Of a stretch of DNA of 19,921 nucleotides, positions 7,519 to 15,864 are shown one piece after another. This DNA is from Bacillota bacterium (GTDB lineage Bacteria > Bacillota_C > Negativicutes > CTSoil-072), in NCBI GenBank assembly GCA_017861495.1, contig JAGFXW010000013.1, positions 1 through 19,921 on the forward strand. Direction: 5' to 3'. Position 1 is the first letter of the stretch, and the number at the start of each line of letters is the position of its first letter. The translations under genes and the position numbers were made by a program. The notes under the pieces are model-generated. The model saw nothing but the letters and a program-made list of their open reading frames with translations, was not told where the DNA came from and ran no database searches.

Positions 7519-8685
7519 TCAGCCCGCGGTCGGCAGGTTGCTATAACCGGTCAGCTCTTCACAAATTTTTTCCCAGACAATAATCTGCGCCTTGGCAAAT
7601 CCGTTGAAAGTAGTTGCCGATGCCGAACTGTACGCGCCGCAATTTCGTACCAGGATCAAGTCGTCCATTTCCAAGGGAACTGTCAATTTATCCCGGAAAA
7701 GAACGTCCAAGGAATCGCAGCTCGGGCCGGCAAAGGTCGCCAATATCTCGCTCCCGGTTTTAAACGTCTCCATGTCGTATTGCCAATGGTCAAAAATGAT
7801 TCCGGAGAAAGTGCCGTACAGGCCTTCATCCAGAAAATACCATTGCTGGCCATTGCGTTGCTGCGTTCCAATAACCCGGGTGATCAGGTTCATCGCCGTT
7901 CCGCATATAAACCGTCCCGGCTCCGCCCACACTTCAATGCCGGAAAAATGGGTTTTTAACATGGCAGAAATTTCATCGGTCATTGCCGCCACATCAATTT
8001 TTTGCGTTCCGTTCGGAATGGGGAAGCCGCCCCCAATGTCCAGCAACCGCAATTGAAATCCATCGGTTGCCGCTTCATCAAACAATTCCCGGCAAATTTG
8101 CAGAGCCGTTAAATAAGCGGTGGAACTGGTGGATTGGCTGCCGACATGAAAACATAACCCAGCCACATCAAGCCCTTTTTCCCGGGCTTTCCGTAACAGA
8201 GATAATGCTTCGTCGGGCGCAGCGCCAAATTTTTTATTCAAATCAACGAGCGCTTTCGGATTATCCACCCTGATCCGCAATAATACGGTAGCTCCGGGTA
8301 TTGCATTGGCGATTTTGCCGATTTCGCTCTCGCTATCAAACGTAAACTTATGAATACCTTTTTGACGAGCTATTTCCAAACCGCCGGCGGTCTTCACGGG
8401 GTTGGCATAAACAATCCGTTCCGGCTCAATCCCCAGATCGGACAGCATTCGCATTTCCCCATCGGATGCCACATCAAAACAAGACCCCAGGCCGGCCAAA
8501 GTCTTGATAATCCGCTCATCCGGGTTTGATTTCACTGCATAATACACCTTTACTCCCGGCAGCTGTTCCGTCAAAAAAGAATAATTACGGGCAACTTGTT
8601 CCAACGACAGCACCAAGGTCGGAGTGCCGTAGGTATTGGCGATTTGCTGCACAACAGCTTGTGATAAATTAAAATACTGTTTCAT
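7519..8685 (-). CDS. ldc: Lysine/ornithine decarboxylase, fold III PLP enzyme (Selenomonas type)
   Basis: 388 residues from ATG at 8685. It decarboxylates lysine and/or ornithine to cadaverine/putrescine. Visible motifs: the PLP lysine in YYAVKSNP (Lys52), the His-Val-Gly-Ser-Gln block FHVGSQS (180-184), the phosphate-binding GGGFP (218-222), EPGRF (255-259), and active-site Cys323-Asp324 in GPSCDSLD. This is the eukaryotic-ODC-like alanine-racemase fold, not the large bacterial fold-I enzymes. It aligns nearly end to end with the S. ruminantium Ldc/Odc as I recall it; of the residues reported to set dual specificity, the Pro after KSN and Ser322 are kept while the Ala-Gly at 44-45 are Val-Lys, so the substrate preference is uncertain. 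An upstream in-frame ATG at 8691 directly abuts AGGAG and cannot be used; 8685 has six-base spacing. It is a single-gene unit with promoter and terminator. Confidence 0.92.
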   Translation of the reverse strand: MKQYFNLSQAVVQQIANTYGTPTLVLSLEQVARNYSFLTEQLPGVKVYYAVKSNPDERIIKTLAGLGSCFDVASDGEMRMLSDLGIEPERIVYANPVKTAGGLEIARQKGIHKFTFDSESEIGKIANAIPGATVLLRIRVDNPKALVDLNKKFGAAPDEALSLLRKAREKGLDVAGLCFHVGSQSTSSTAYLTALQICRELFDEAATDGFQLRLLDIGGGFPIPNGTQKIDVAAMTDEISAMLKTHFSGIEVWAEPGRFICGTAMNLITRVIGTQQRNGQQWYFLDEGLYGTFSGIIFDHWQYDMETFKTGSEILATFAGPSCDSLDVLFRDKLTVPLEMDDLILVRNCGAYSSASATTFNGFAKAQIIVWEKICEELTGYSNLPTAG

Positions 8686-8713
8686 ATCCATCTCCTATCT
8701 TTCGGGAAGTATC

Positions 8714-8733
8714 CGGAAGGTTCTTTCCTTCCG
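8714..8733 (-). other. Hairpin in the 5' leader of the decarboxylase mRNA
   Basis: CGGAAGG (8714-8720) and CCTTCCG (8727-8733) form a perfect seven-base stem with a six-base loop. It lies within the predicted leader, 17 bases before the AGGAG ribosome site. No T run follows, so it is not a terminator. It may affect mRNA stability or translation; no known riboswitch class is recognised. Confidence 0.5.
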
Positions 8734-8750
8734 CCAGAAGGGAAAAATTA

Positions 8751-8785
8751 CGATATGATTTTATCACAAATGACCAAAAGTGCAA
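8751..8785 (-). promoter_or_regulatory. Sigma-A type promoter of the decarboxylase gene
   Basis: On the minus strand TTGCAC (8785-8780) and TAAAAT (8763-8758) are separated by 16 bases, and TGA before the -10 gives an extended -10. The predicted start of transcription is near 8751, giving a leader of about 65 bases that holds the hairpin at 8714-8733. Confidence 0.6.
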
Positions 8786-8829
8786 TAGAAAAATGCAAAA
8801 AATAAAAGCGAATCTGTGTAATTCAAAAA

Positions 8830-8885
8830 AAATAAATAAAATCCGGATGAAATAAATAAAATCCGGACAAAAATGTCCGGATTTT
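8830..8885 (-). terminator. Terminator of the peptidyl-prolyl isomerase gene, with a duplicated 3' arm
   Basis: A perfect 12-base stem (AAAATCCGGACA at 8858-8869, TGTCCGGATTTT at 8874-8885) has a four-base loop and is followed on the minus strand by a T-rich tract. It begins three bases after the isomerase stop. The 18-base element AAATAAATAAAATCCGGA occurs twice (8830-8847 and 8850-8867), so the stem's distal arm and T-rich tract are repeated once more downstream. Confidence 0.9.
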
Positions 8886-8887
8886 GC

Positions 8888-9319
8888 CTATTCTTCAACA
8901 AATGTAACTTTCTTCATCACATCGCCGGGCGTAATCGCGTCAACAATATCCATGCCGTCGATCACTTGGCCAAACACCGTATGCATGCCATCCAAATGCG
9001 GCTGCGGTTCATATACGATAAAGAACTGGCTGCCGCCGGTATTCGGTCCGCGATGGGCCATGGAAAGAGCGCCGCGGGTATGTTTGCGCGGATTGCCTTT
9101 CGTCTCGCAGGGGATTGTGTAGCCCGGTCCGCCGGTCCCGTTGCCGTTCGGACAACCGCCCTGGGCAACAAACCCTTTTATAACCCGATGGAAGGTGAGT
9201 CCATCGTAAAACCCTTCCTTGATCAGTTTTTCAAAGTTCGCAACCGTCTTCGGCGCTTCTTCCGCAAACAGTTCGATCGTGATCGTTCCTTTATCCATCT
9301 CAATAATTGCCTTCTTCAT
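8888..9319 (-). CDS. Cyclophilin-type peptidyl-prolyl cis-trans isomerase
   Basis: 143 residues from ATG at 9319. It catalyses cis-trans isomerisation of Xaa-Pro bonds and assists protein folding. Family motifs are visible: the strand-helix start ([19 protein letters not shown]), the catalytic-loop block [15 protein letters not shown] with the active-site Arg, the GSQFFI block, and [17 protein letters not shown] near the end. There is no signal peptide, so it is cytoplasmic. The position of the cyclosporin-contact Trp of human cyclophilin A is His here, as is usual in bacteria. An upstream in-frame codon at 9352 overlaps the -10 promoter element and ATG at 9325 abuts GGGGG, so 9319 (six-base spacing) is the best start. 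It stands as its own unit between IclR and the decarboxylase. Confidence 0.93.
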   Translation of the reverse strand: MKKAIIEMDKGTITIELFAEEAPKTVANFEKLIKEGFYDGLTFHRVIKGFVAQGGCPNGNGTGGPGYTIPCETKGNPRKHTRGALSMAHRGPNTGGSQFFIVYEPQPHLDGMHTVFGQVIDGMDIVDAITPGDVMKKVTFVEE

Positions 9320-9343
9320 CTTCATCCCCCATTCATTTCCTAT

Positions 9344-9358
9344 CGGTGTCATTATACC
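9344..9358 (-). promoter_or_regulatory. Extended -10 promoter of the isomerase gene
   Basis: TGGTATAAT at 9359-9351 on the minus strand is a consensus -10 with the TGn extension. No convincing -35 is present at 16-18 bases; that zone is occupied by a 16-base palindrome (9364-9379). Transcription would start near 9344. Confidence 0.6.
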
Positions 9359-9363
9359 ATGTT

Positions 9364-9379
9364 ATGCAGATATCTGCAT
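9364..9379. promoter_or_regulatory. Perfect 16-base palindrome at the IclR gene end / isomerase promoter
   Basis: ATGCAGATATCTGCAT is a perfect dyad that starts in the last base of the IclR stop codon and ends five bases before the extended -10 of the isomerase gene. The position over the -35 zone fits an operator. No T run follows it, so it is not a terminator. Confidence 0.45.
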
Positions 9380-10146
9380 TATAATAATGCGGATATCGCC
9401 GCTGCCGTCTTTCGCACTTCCTGAACAATTTCATTGCATAAGTCACCTTGCAGACGGGAAGTCGGCCCAGACAAGCTCAACGCCGCTGCAATGTGGTCCC
9501 GGCCCATAATCGGCGCCGCAATACAAGTCAGCCCCAGCTCCAATTCTTCATCATCCACGGCAAAGCCTTTCGCGCGGATCGCGGTTAATTCATCCAACAA
9601 TACGGACCAATCGGTAATGGTCTTGTCCGTAAATGCCGGCAGCGATGCGCCTTGAAATTTAGCCAACTGCTTGGGATCGCTAAATGCCAGCAAACACTTC
9701 CCTACCGCTGAACCATGGCAGGCGGATACCGATCCGACGCCAGGTGTAAAACTGAGGACCTGCTGGCTCTCGAATTTATCAATAATGATTTGCTGCGGAT
9801 ATTGTTCCGCCTGAGGATCCAGTACGGCAATATGGACTACCTCGTTGCACTTCTCCGATAAGATACGGGCCAGCGGGGCAGCAATATTTTGCAACGGCAT
9901 CTTTCTGCGCATCTGCATGCCCAAAGAATACAGCTTCAATCCCATCCAGTATTTCCCCGTTTCTGGATTTTGCTGGACAAATCCTTTATTTTCCAACGTC
10001 GCCAAGGTTCTGCACACCGTACTCTTATACATTCCTAATGCGGAACTGATCTGGGTAACACCCATTTCTTTCTCTTCTTGATGCAGCAACAGTAATATAT
10101 CGAGTGCCCTGGCAACGGATTGGATTGAGTCTCTATCTTCGCTCAT
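9379..10146 (-). CDS. IclR-family transcriptional regulator
   Basis: 255 residues. Residues about 8-60 form the IclR winged helix-turn-helix (SVARALDILLLLHQEEKEMGVTQISSALGMYKSTVCRTLATLENKGFV). Residues about 75-250 form the IclR effector domain, with the usual GSAVGKCLLAF block and the ELELGLTCIAAPI block carrying the conserved Cys. IclR proteins are dimeric repressors or activators, often of carbon-source catabolism, controlled by a small carboxylate or aromatic ligand. It sits between a DctA-type symporter gene upstream and the isomerase gene downstream on the same strand. A TGGAA-N5-TTCC dyad in its leader suggests autoregulation. The neighbouring transporter or the acyl-CoA genes are candidate targets, which is inference. 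The start is ATG at 10146, with an AGAGAGGGAG ribosome site upstream. Confidence 0.93.
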   Translation of the reverse strand: MSEDRDSIQSVARALDILLLLHQEEKEMGVTQISSALGMYKSTVCRTLATLENKGFVQQNPETGKYWMGLKLYSLGMQMRRKMPLQNIAAPLARILSEKCNEVVHIAVLDPQAEQYPQQIIIDKFESQQVLSFTPGVGSVSACHGSAVGKCLLAFSDPKQLAKFQGASLPAFTDKTITDWSVLLDELTAIRAKGFAVDDEELELGLTCIAAPIMGRDHIAAALSLSGPTSRLQGDLCNEIVQEVRKTAAAISALL

Positions 10147-10180
10147 ACCTACATACTCCCTCTCTGATTGTTCCTCTCAT

Positions 10181-10195
10181 TGGAACCATGTTCCG
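10181..10195. promoter_or_regulatory. Candidate IclR operator in the iclR-family gene leader
   Basis: TGGAACCATGTTCCG contains the dyad GGAAC-CAT-GTTCC. It keeps the TGGAA-N5-TTCC frame of the classical E. coli IclR box (TGGAAATNATTTCCA, from memory). It lies about 35 bases before the regulator's start codon and just downstream of its predicted transcription start, as expected for autorepression. GGAACCAT recurs at 10300-10307. Confidence 0.45.
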
Positions 10196-10217
10196 TTTTT
10201 ATTGCCCTTAACAGTAA

Positions 10218-10245
10218 TCTATACGATCTCAACCGGTCTTAGCAA
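10218..10245 (-). promoter_or_regulatory. Possible promoter of the IclR-family gene
   Basis: TTGCTA (10245-10240) and TATAGA (10223-10218) on the minus strand are 16 bases apart. A second, extended -10 candidate (TGGTAAAAT) lies further upstream. In the 345-base gap between the regulator and the dctA-type gene (10147-10491) I otherwise see the operator-like dyad, the terminator at 10341-10364, a 6-base hairpin at 10425-10447 and a 21-codon frame at 10413-10478, but no supported gene. Confidence 0.4.
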
Positions 10246-10340
10246 AATAACAATGTTACCATTTTACCATAAACGATGCCAGATTCCTACCTGCAAGGCG
10301 GAACCATCAGTCCGTCAAAAGCATACGAATACAAAATTAG

Positions 10341-10364
10341 AAAACCCGGCTTCCGCCGAGCTTT
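10341..10364 (-). terminator. Probable terminator of the dctA-type gene
   Basis: Read on the minus strand, AAAGCTCGGC, loop GGAA, GCCGGGTTTT forms a ten-base stem with two G-U pairs and a GNRA tetraloop, ending in TTTT and then CTAATTTTG. It lies about 130 bases past the symporter stop and upstream of the IclR-family promoter. Confidence 0.65.
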
Positions 10365-10491
10365 TAGCGACCGCAGAGGCTGCCGGTTGCGCTTATGTCC
10401 ATCAGATGTACTTTATACTCTCTGACGGAGCAAGGAAACACCTCCGTTCCACTGAGGGGCCGGAAGCGTTTCGCTCATATCATTATGCCCT

Positions 10492-11799
10492 TTACCGCAT
10501 CATTTCTTTGTTCGATGGACTAACTGCAAGATTGTCCGGCCCATTGCCAAGGGTTTTGTGCAATTGCTCCATATCCAGTTCTTTTTCCCATTTGGAAACA
10601 ACAACCGTAGCAACGCCGTTGCCGACCAGATTGGTCAGCGCCCGGCCGGTTGACATGAACCGGTCAATCCCGAAAATCACCGCCAATGCAGCGACTGGAA
10701 TTCCAGGTATCACGGACAAGGTCGCCGCCAACACAATAAATCCGCTGCCGGTCACACCAGAAGCCCCTTTCGATGTCAGCAGCAGGACAGCAATAATCGT
10801 CAGCTCCTGCACCAAGGTCAGTTCGATATTCGTCGCTTGCGCCAAAAAAATGGCTGACATGGTTAAATAAATCGAAGTTCCGTCCAGATTAAACGAATAG
10901 CCGGTAGGGATAACAAGCCCAACAACCGGTTTGGAACACCCCAGCCGTTCCATTTTATCGATCATGCGGGGCAATACGCTCTCCGAGGAAGACGTTCCCA
11001 ACACAATCAGCAGTTCTTCTTTAATGTAGGCAATAAACTTCAGCAAGCTGAAACCGGCCCACTTTGCAACCGGGCCCATTACAATAAAAATGAAAATGAT
11101 ACAGGTAATATAAAACACGCCCAGCAGCTTGCCCAATGGCCCCAGCGACGCAATGCCGTATTTCCCGATGGTAAAGGCCATCGCGCCAAATACACCCAGC
11201 GGCGCCACTTTCATGATAATATCGACAATCTTAAAGAACGCATGCGAGACGTCGCTGATCAGCAAATAGACATTTCGCCCCTTTTTGCCCATCATCGACA
11301 AAGCCGCGCCGAACAGCAGGGAAAACAACAGTACCTGCAAAATATCCCCCTTGGCAAATGCATCGATTACCGTCGACGGAATGATATTCATAAAAAAATC
11401 CAGCGTGCTTTGGGATTTGGCTGCGGTTGTATACGCAGAAATCATCTTGGTATCCAATGCCGATACATCGACATTCATCCCCACGCCAGGCTGGAAAATT
11501 TTCACAGCCACCAAGCCCATAATCAAAGCCAGCGTAGTAATGACCTCAAAATAGATCAATGCTTTCGCCCCGACACGGCCGACTTTTTTCATATCATCCA
11601 TGCCGGCAATACCGGTAACAATCGTACAAAAAATAATCGGGCCAATGATCATTTTGATCAGCTTAATGAACGCATCCCCCAGCGGCCGCATACTTTCGCC
11701 GACAGACGGATAATAGTGGCCTAATGCTACACCAACAATAATCGCAACAAATACCTGGAAATGGAGGGATGTAAAAAATGATTTTTTCATGAATGGCAT
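10492..11799 (-). CDS. dctA: C4-dicarboxylate:cation symporter, DctA type (DAACS family)
   Basis: 435 residues from ATG at 11799. It imports succinate, fumarate or malate with protons or sodium across the inner membrane. The sequence resembles E. coli DctA along its length: N-terminal [18 protein letters not shown], then [22 protein letters not shown], the [12 protein letters not shown] re-entrant loop, [16 protein letters not shown], and the [19 protein letters not shown] substrate-binding block; eight transmembrane segments plus two hairpins are expected. GltP-type glutamate transport is the main alternative, but the match to DctA in these blocks is closer. Three in-frame ATGs occur (11805, 11799, 11784); AGAGAGGA abuts the first, so 11799 with six-base spacing is preferred. 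It has terminators on both sides and forms its own unit, between the acyl-CoA genes and an IclR-family regulator. Confidence 0.9.
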   Translation of the reverse strand: MPFMKKSFFTSLHFQVFVAIIVGVALGHYYPSVGESMRPLGDAFIKLIKMIIGPIIFCTIVTGIAGMDDMKKVGRVGAKALIYFEVITTLALIMGLVAVKIFQPGVGMNVDVSALDTKMISAYTTAAKSQSTLDFFMNIIPSTVIDAFAKGDILQVLLFSLLFGAALSMMGKKGRNVYLLISDVSHAFFKIVDIIMKVAPLGVFGAMAFTIGKYGIASLGPLGKLLGVFYITCIIFIFIVMGPVAKWAGFSLLKFIAYIKEELLIVLGTSSSESVLPRMIDKMERLGCSKPVVGLVIPTGYSFNLDGTSIYLTMSAIFLAQATNIELTLVQELTIIAVLLLTSKGASGVTGSGFIVLAATLSVIPGIPVAALAVIFGIDRFMSTGRALTNLVGNGVATVVVSKWEKELDMEQLHKTLGNGPDNLAVSPSNKEMMR

Positions 11800-11975
11800 T
11801 CCCATTCCTCTCTGTTATTAATTACGGATCATAAATAAAATATGTTTTTCACGCATTATTCATAGAAATAAAATATCACAAACCCATGGAAAAAGAAAGC
11901 TTTTTTCGCCAAACGCTTCGATAAAATTAACTACAGATGTTTATTCCACCGAAACATCCATGCGTAAAGAGGGTA

Positions 11976-12015
11976 AAAAAATGCCCGGATCTTTGCAAAG
12001 ATCCGGGCATTTTTT
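11976..12015. terminator. Strong terminator after the hbd gene (40-base perfect palindrome)
   Basis: Positions 11976-12015 read the same on both strands: A6, a GC-rich stem (ATGCCCGGATC), a central TTTGCAAA and T6. It forms an 18-base stem with a tetraloop and has a T run in either direction, so it can stop transcription from both sides. It begins 18 bases after the hbd stop. The rest of the 236-base gap (11800-12033) shows no clear promoter for the dctA-type gene. Confidence 0.95.
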
Positions 12016-12033
12016 CATGCCGAACATAGATTG

Positions 12034-12888
12034 TTAATTGTAATCGTAAAATCCTTTACCCGTCTTGCGCCCTAAATATCCGGCCTGTACCATTTTTTTC
12101 AACAACGGGCATGGACGGTATTTCGGATCGCCAAAACCATTGAACAGAACTTCCATAATATACAGGATCGTATCGTTGCCGATCAAATCCGATAAAGCCA
12201 ACGGCCCCATTGGATGATTAAAACCAAGTTTGGCTACATTGTCAATATCCTCCGCATTGGCAACCCCTTCAGCCAAAGTGTAAATTGCTTCATTAATCAT
12301 AGGGATCATGATCCTGTTGCCGACAAAACCGGGAGAATCGTTTACTTCAACCGGGGTTTTGCCTAACGCTTCCGCCAACGCTTTAATTGTGGCGAACGTT
12401 TCCGAGCTTGTTGCCAATCCTTTAATGACTTCAACCAATTTCATTACCGGCGCCGGATTAAAGAAATGCATGCCGATGACTTGCGCCGGACGTCTCGTAA
12501 ACGACCCTAGTACCGTAATCGGCAACGAAGAGGTATTACTCGCTAAAATGGTTTTCGGCGGGCATAATTTACAAAGAGTTTCAAAAATCCCCTTTTTCAA
12601 CTCAATATTTTCGACGGCAGCCTCAACAACTAAATCGACGTCGCAAGATTTCTCATCTAATTCAACAACGCCGGAAATCCGTTGCATAATTTCATCCCGG
12701 GATTCTTGTGTCATTTTCCCCTTTTCAACCATTTTATTAAGGTTTTTGGAAATTCCAGTAATTCCGCGTTGGACAAACTCATCTTTGATATCGCGGACCA
12801 CCACTTCCAAACCGCCCTGCGCCATAACCTGGGCGATGCCGCTCCCCATTTGACCTGCCCCAATAATCAATACCCGTTGAATAGCCAT
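12034..12888 (-). CDS. hbd: 3-Hydroxybutyryl-CoA dehydrogenase
   Basis: 284 residues, the usual length for clostridial Hbd. It interconverts (S)-3-hydroxybutyryl-CoA and acetoacetyl-CoA with NAD(P). The Rossmann glycine motif GAGQMGSG is at 10-17, the acid [11 protein letters not shown] block near 89-99, the substrate Ser/Asn region SNTSSLPIT near 117-125, and the catalytic His141 in GMHFFNP. The C-terminal dimerisation/substrate domain begins near [19 protein letters not shown] and ends with [12 protein letters not shown]. The ribosome site GGGAGGG lies eight bases before ATG. It is the last gene of the CoA-transferase, thiolase, dehydrogenase operon, 102 bases after the thiolase, and is closed by a strong terminator. 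Together with thiolase it either degrades C4 acids or builds butyrate precursors; the operon context favours the former. Confidence 0.96.
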   Translation of the reverse strand: MAIQRVLIIGAGQMGSGIAQVMAQGGLEVVVRDIKDEFVQRGITGISKNLNKMVEKGKMTQESRDEIMQRISGVVELDEKSCDVDLVVEAAVENIELKKGIFETLCKLCPPKTILASNTSSLPITVLGSFTRRPAQVIGMHFFNPAPVMKLVEVIKGLATSSETFATIKALAEALGKTPVEVNDSPGFVGNRIMIPMINEAIYTLAEGVANAEDIDNVAKLGFNHPMGPLALSDLIGNDTILYIMEVLFNGFGDPKYRPCPLLKKMVQAGYLGRKTGKGFYDYN

Positions 12889-12990
12889 TAATAAAGCCCT
12901 CCCTCTCGCTCTTATTGTTAACAGCCTGCCTGCTTATACAGCAACAGTAACAGGCCGCAACATACACAACAAACTACATTGAATCAATGT

Positions 12991-14172
12991 TTAGATCCGT
13001 TCAACCACCATGGCAATTCCTTGTCCGCCACCGATGCACAAAGTCGCCAGCCCGTGTTTGCCATTTCTCGCCTCTAAAGCATGCAGCAACGTTACTAAAA
13101 TCCGTGCGCCGCTGGCGCCAATCGGGTGGCCGATTGCGGTTGCGCCGCCATTGACATTCACCTTGTCCATCGGGAAATTCAATTCCTTGCCTACCGCCAA
13201 GAATTGCGCCATAAACGCTTCATTGGCTTCTATCAAATCCAAATCTTCAACCTTCATCCCCGCTTTAGCCAACGCTTTCCGAGTGGCAGGGATCGGCCCG
13301 GTACCCATGATGCTGGGCTCAACGCCTGCCGACGCATAAGAAACAATTCTGGCGATCGGTTTCACGCCTAATTCTTTGGCCTTCTCGGCCGACATAATGA
13401 CAAATGCCGCTGCGCCATCGTTAATCCCTGAAGCATTGCCGGCCGTAACCGTCCCGTCTTTTTTGAAGGCAGGTTTCAGACAGCTTAGCGTTTCAGGCGT
13501 CGTGCCGCGCCGTGGATATTCATCGGTATCGAATACCGTATCGCCTTTTTTCCCTTTGATGATTACCGGCACAATTTCTTTTTTAAACGCGCCGCTGTCG
13601 ATAGCCGCAATCGCTTTGTTTTGCGACTCGGCCGCCTCTTTGTCCTGCTGCTCGCGGGTAATTCCGTATTGCGCTGCTACGTTTTCCGCAGTGATCCCCA
13701 TATGGTAATCATTAAACGCGCACCATAAGCCATCCTGGATCATCACATCGACAACCTTGGCATTGCCCATGCGATACCCCCAGCGGGCTTTGCTTTCCAA
13801 AACATAGGGAGCATTGGTCATGCTTTCCATTCCACCCGCAACTACCACGTCGGCGTCGCCGGCTTTGATAGCCTGGGCGGCCATGGCAACCGCTTTCAGA
13901 CCAGATCCGCACACCTTGTTGATCGTCAGGGAAGGAATTTCCACCGGCAAGCCCGCTTTTACAGACGCCTGGCGGGCAGGGTTTTGTCCTAATCCAGCCT
14001 GCAAAACATTCCCTAAAATTACTTCATTCACATCATCATTGGAAATACCGGCCCGTTTTATCGCTTCCTGGACAACAATACTTCCCAGTTCCGGAGCGGA
14101 TAACGAACTTAAACCACCATTAAAACTTCCTACCGCGGTTCTCACTGCACTCACTATCACTACTTCACTCAT
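12991..14172 (-). CDS. atoB: Acetyl-CoA acetyltransferase (thiolase II)
   Basis: 393 residues from ATG at 14172. It cleaves acetoacetyl-CoA to two acetyl-CoA, or condenses them. All catalytic residues are visible: nucleophile Cys88 in [12 protein letters not shown], His349 in [10 protein letters not shown] and Cys379 in LCIGGGQG. The QNPARQA and GGMESMT blocks are typical of biosynthetic-type bacterial thiolases. A longer in-frame start at 14247 would add 25 residues with no family counterpart and has no ribosome site; ATG at 14172 has GAGGGTGG upstream and gives the standard N-terminus [14 protein letters not shown]. It lies 144 bases after the CoA-transferase stop, a gap that holds an inverted repeat (14200-14255), and 102 bases before hbd. 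Confidence 0.96.
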   Translation of the reverse strand: MSEVVIVSAVRTAVGSFNGGLSSLSAPELGSIVVQEAIKRAGISNDDVNEVILGNVLQAGLGQNPARQASVKAGLPVEIPSLTINKVCGSGLKAVAMAAQAIKAGDADVVVAGGMESMTNAPYVLESKARWGYRMGNAKVVDVMIQDGLWCAFNDYHMGITAENVAAQYGITREQQDKEAAESQNKAIAAIDSGAFKKEIVPVIIKGKKGDTVFDTDEYPRRGTTPETLSCLKPAFKKDGTVTAGNASGINDGAAAFVIMSAEKAKELGVKPIARIVSYASAGVEPSIMGTGPIPATRKALAKAGMKVEDLDLIEANEAFMAQFLAVGKELNFPMDKVNVNGGATAIGHPIGASGARILVTLLHALEARNGKHGLATLCIGGGQGIAMVVERI

Positions 14173-14199
14173 ACATACACCACCCTCATTAATATTGAG

Positions 14200-14255
14200 A
14201 AACGGCGATAAACTTTCCCGTTTCCGGTATTTGACGACAAAAGCCATCGCCGTTT
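14200..14255 (-). other. Intercistronic inverted repeat upstream of the thiolase gene
   Basis: AAACGGCGAT (14200-14209) and ATCGCCGTTT (14246-14255) are perfectly complementary ten-base arms around a 36-base loop. The base of the stem is about 12 bases before the thiolase ribosome site. There is no following T run long enough for a normal terminator. It could stabilise or segment the operon mRNA. Confidence 0.45.
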
Positions 14256-14316
14256 TCGTAAACAGAAATCAATTCGTCTAGCTTTTTAGTCTATCGGCCT
14301 GATGAAAGATGCTTTA

Positions 14317-15864
14317 TTAAATCTTCAAGCCCATTGGTTCATCACGGAACAGTCTGGCATCCATTAATTTTAAGTCCGGAGCAACGATCACCGGAAACTC
14401 AATGAACGCCAACACATCTTTTTCCAAGTCAACGCCCGGCGCAATCTCGGTCAAAACCATTCCTTTTTGCGTCAGCTTAAACACGGCGCGTTCGGTAATG
14501 TACAGGACCGGCTGGTTGACCTTGCGGGCATAGTCGCCGCTGAAGGTAATTTGTTCCACGTGCTTCAGGAACTTTTTCACTTTGCCTTCCTGCAAAATAT
14601 TCAATTTTCCGTCTTTCACTTCCACCTTCAAACCGCCGGCGGTAAAGGTGCCGCAGAACACAACTTTTTTGGAATTCTGCGTAATATTGATGAAACCACC
14701 GCAGCCGGCAACACGGCCCTTAAATTTGCTCACGTTAATATTCCCGGCCTGGTCTGTTTCGGCCAAACCCAGGAACGCGATATCGACTCCGCCGCCGTCA
14801 TAAAAATCGAACTGGTACGGTTGATCCAGGATCGCTTCCGCGTTCGTCGAAGCGCCAAAACTTAATCCGCCGGCAGGGATGCCGCCAATCGGGCCGGCCT
14901 CAACCGTAAGCGTCATCAAATGGCCTACGCCTTCCTCATTGGCAACCATGGCAACGCCCTCCGGCACACCGATCCCCAAGTTTACCGCTGCATTCGGGAT
15001 CAGTTCCATGGCAGCCCGGCGGGCAATGACTTTCCGCTCGCTCAACGGCATCGACGGTATCGCGCTGACAGGTACGCGGGTTTCGCCGGAATACGCCGGA
15101 TTGTACTGTTCCGCAAAAGTCTGCATGTGCAATTCGGGCGGAGCGACAACGACATAGTCAACGATCAGTCCCGGCACCTGCACGCTCATCGGTTTCAACG
15201 AACCATTGGCAACAATTCGTTCGACCTGAACAATAACAATCCCGCCGGAATTTTTAGCGGCCTGCGCAATCGATAAAATCTCCCCGGTAATTGCTTCTTT
15301 CTCACAGGAAATGTTGCCTTTTTCATCGGCGCTGGTTCCCCGGATCAATGCTACCGTAACCGGAAATGCCTTATACCATAGCCATTCTTCGCCGCCTAAT
15401 TCAACTACTTCCACCAAGTCTTCCTTTGCTGCGTTTCCGATTCTTCCGCCCTCTAACCGCGGATCCACAAACGTATTCAGACCGACTTTGGTTATGACGC
15501 CCGGCCGATGGCCCGCAACCTCACGAAACCACTCCGACAGTGTCCCTTGGGGGAAATTGTACGCTTCGATGATGTTCTCGTGAGCAAGGTTGCCGAGTTT
15601 CGGGGCAAAATTCCAATGGCCGCCGATGACCCGTTTCGTCAATCCCGCATAGCCAAAATGGTTCATGCCTTTTTCCTTGCCGTCGCCTTGCCCCGCACAA
15701 TAAATCAGCGTCAGGTTACGAGGCGAATCTTCATTTTTAAACCGTTCTTCAATCGCTGCGGTCAACGCTTCCGGATGTCCATTTCCAACAAAACCGCTTG
15801 TTCCTATTGTGTCTCCATCCTTGATCAATTTGGCGGCCTCCGCCGCGGTGATAAATTTTGCCAT
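14317..15864 (-). CDS. Acyl-CoA:acetate/3-ketoacid CoA-transferase (Pct/YdiF type)
   Basis: 515 residues, a single-chain family I CoA-transferase in which the alpha and beta halves are fused. It moves CoA between an acyl-CoA (usually acetyl-CoA) and a short acid such as propionate, butyrate, 3-hydroxybutyrate or acetoacetate. The alpha half occupies about 1-255 ([31 protein letters not shown] at the start, [14 protein letters not shown] near 128-141). The beta half holds the catalytic Glu322 in [15 protein letters not shown] and the [15 protein letters not shown] block. The length matches C. propionicum propionate CoA-transferase and E. coli YdiF, unlike two-subunit AtoDA. The ribosome site GAGGGGG lies seven bases before ATG. 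It is the first gene of the operon with thiolase and hbd, behind a sigma-54 promoter. The substrate cannot be told from sequence alone; the neighbours suggest a C4 acid. Confidence 0.93.
   Translation of the reverse strand: MAKFITAAEAAKLIKDGDTIGTSGFVGNGHPEALTAAIEERFKNEDSPRNLTLIYCAGQGDGKEKGMNHFGYAGLTKRVIGGHWNFAPKLGNLAHENIIEAYNFPQGTLSEWFREVAGHRPGVITKVGLNTFVDPRLEGGRIGNAAKEDLVEVVELGGEEWLWYKAFPVTVALIRGTSADEKGNISCEKEAITGEILSIAQAAKNSGGIVIVQVERIVANGSLKPMSVQVPGLIVDYVVVAPPELHMQTFAEQYNPAYSGETRVPVSAIPSMPLSERKVIARRAAMELIPNAAVNLGIGVPEGVAMVANEEGVGHLMTLTVEAGPIGGIPAGGLSFGASTNAEAILDQPYQFDFYDGGGVDIAFLGLAETDQAGNINVSKFKGRVAGCGGFINITQNSKKVVFCGTFTAGGLKVEVKDGKLNILQEGKVKKFLKHVEQITFSGDYARKVNQPVLYITERAVFKLTQKGMVLTEIAPGVDLEKDVLAFIEFPVIVAPDLKLMDARLFRDEPMGLKI

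Noticed and set aside
10278..10291. Another GG-N10-GC match upstream of the IclR-family gene
   Set aside because: Both -24 and -12 blocks deviate strongly from consensus; likely chance.
10202..10870. A 222-codon plus-strand open frame spanning the IclR/dctA gap
   Set aside because: Its right part is antisense to the conserved 3' end of the symporter gene and its left part covers a terminator and promoter; no protein family pattern or ribosome site supports it.
11908..11921. CcpA cre-like sequence upstream of the dctA-type gene
   Set aside because: The central AAGCGTTT fits but the outer bases break the required symmetry, so support is too weak.
14173..14247. Extended start of the thiolase
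   Set aside because: The 25 extra residues have no counterpart in thiolases, lack a ribosome site and overlap an inverted repeat; ATG at 14172 has a good site.
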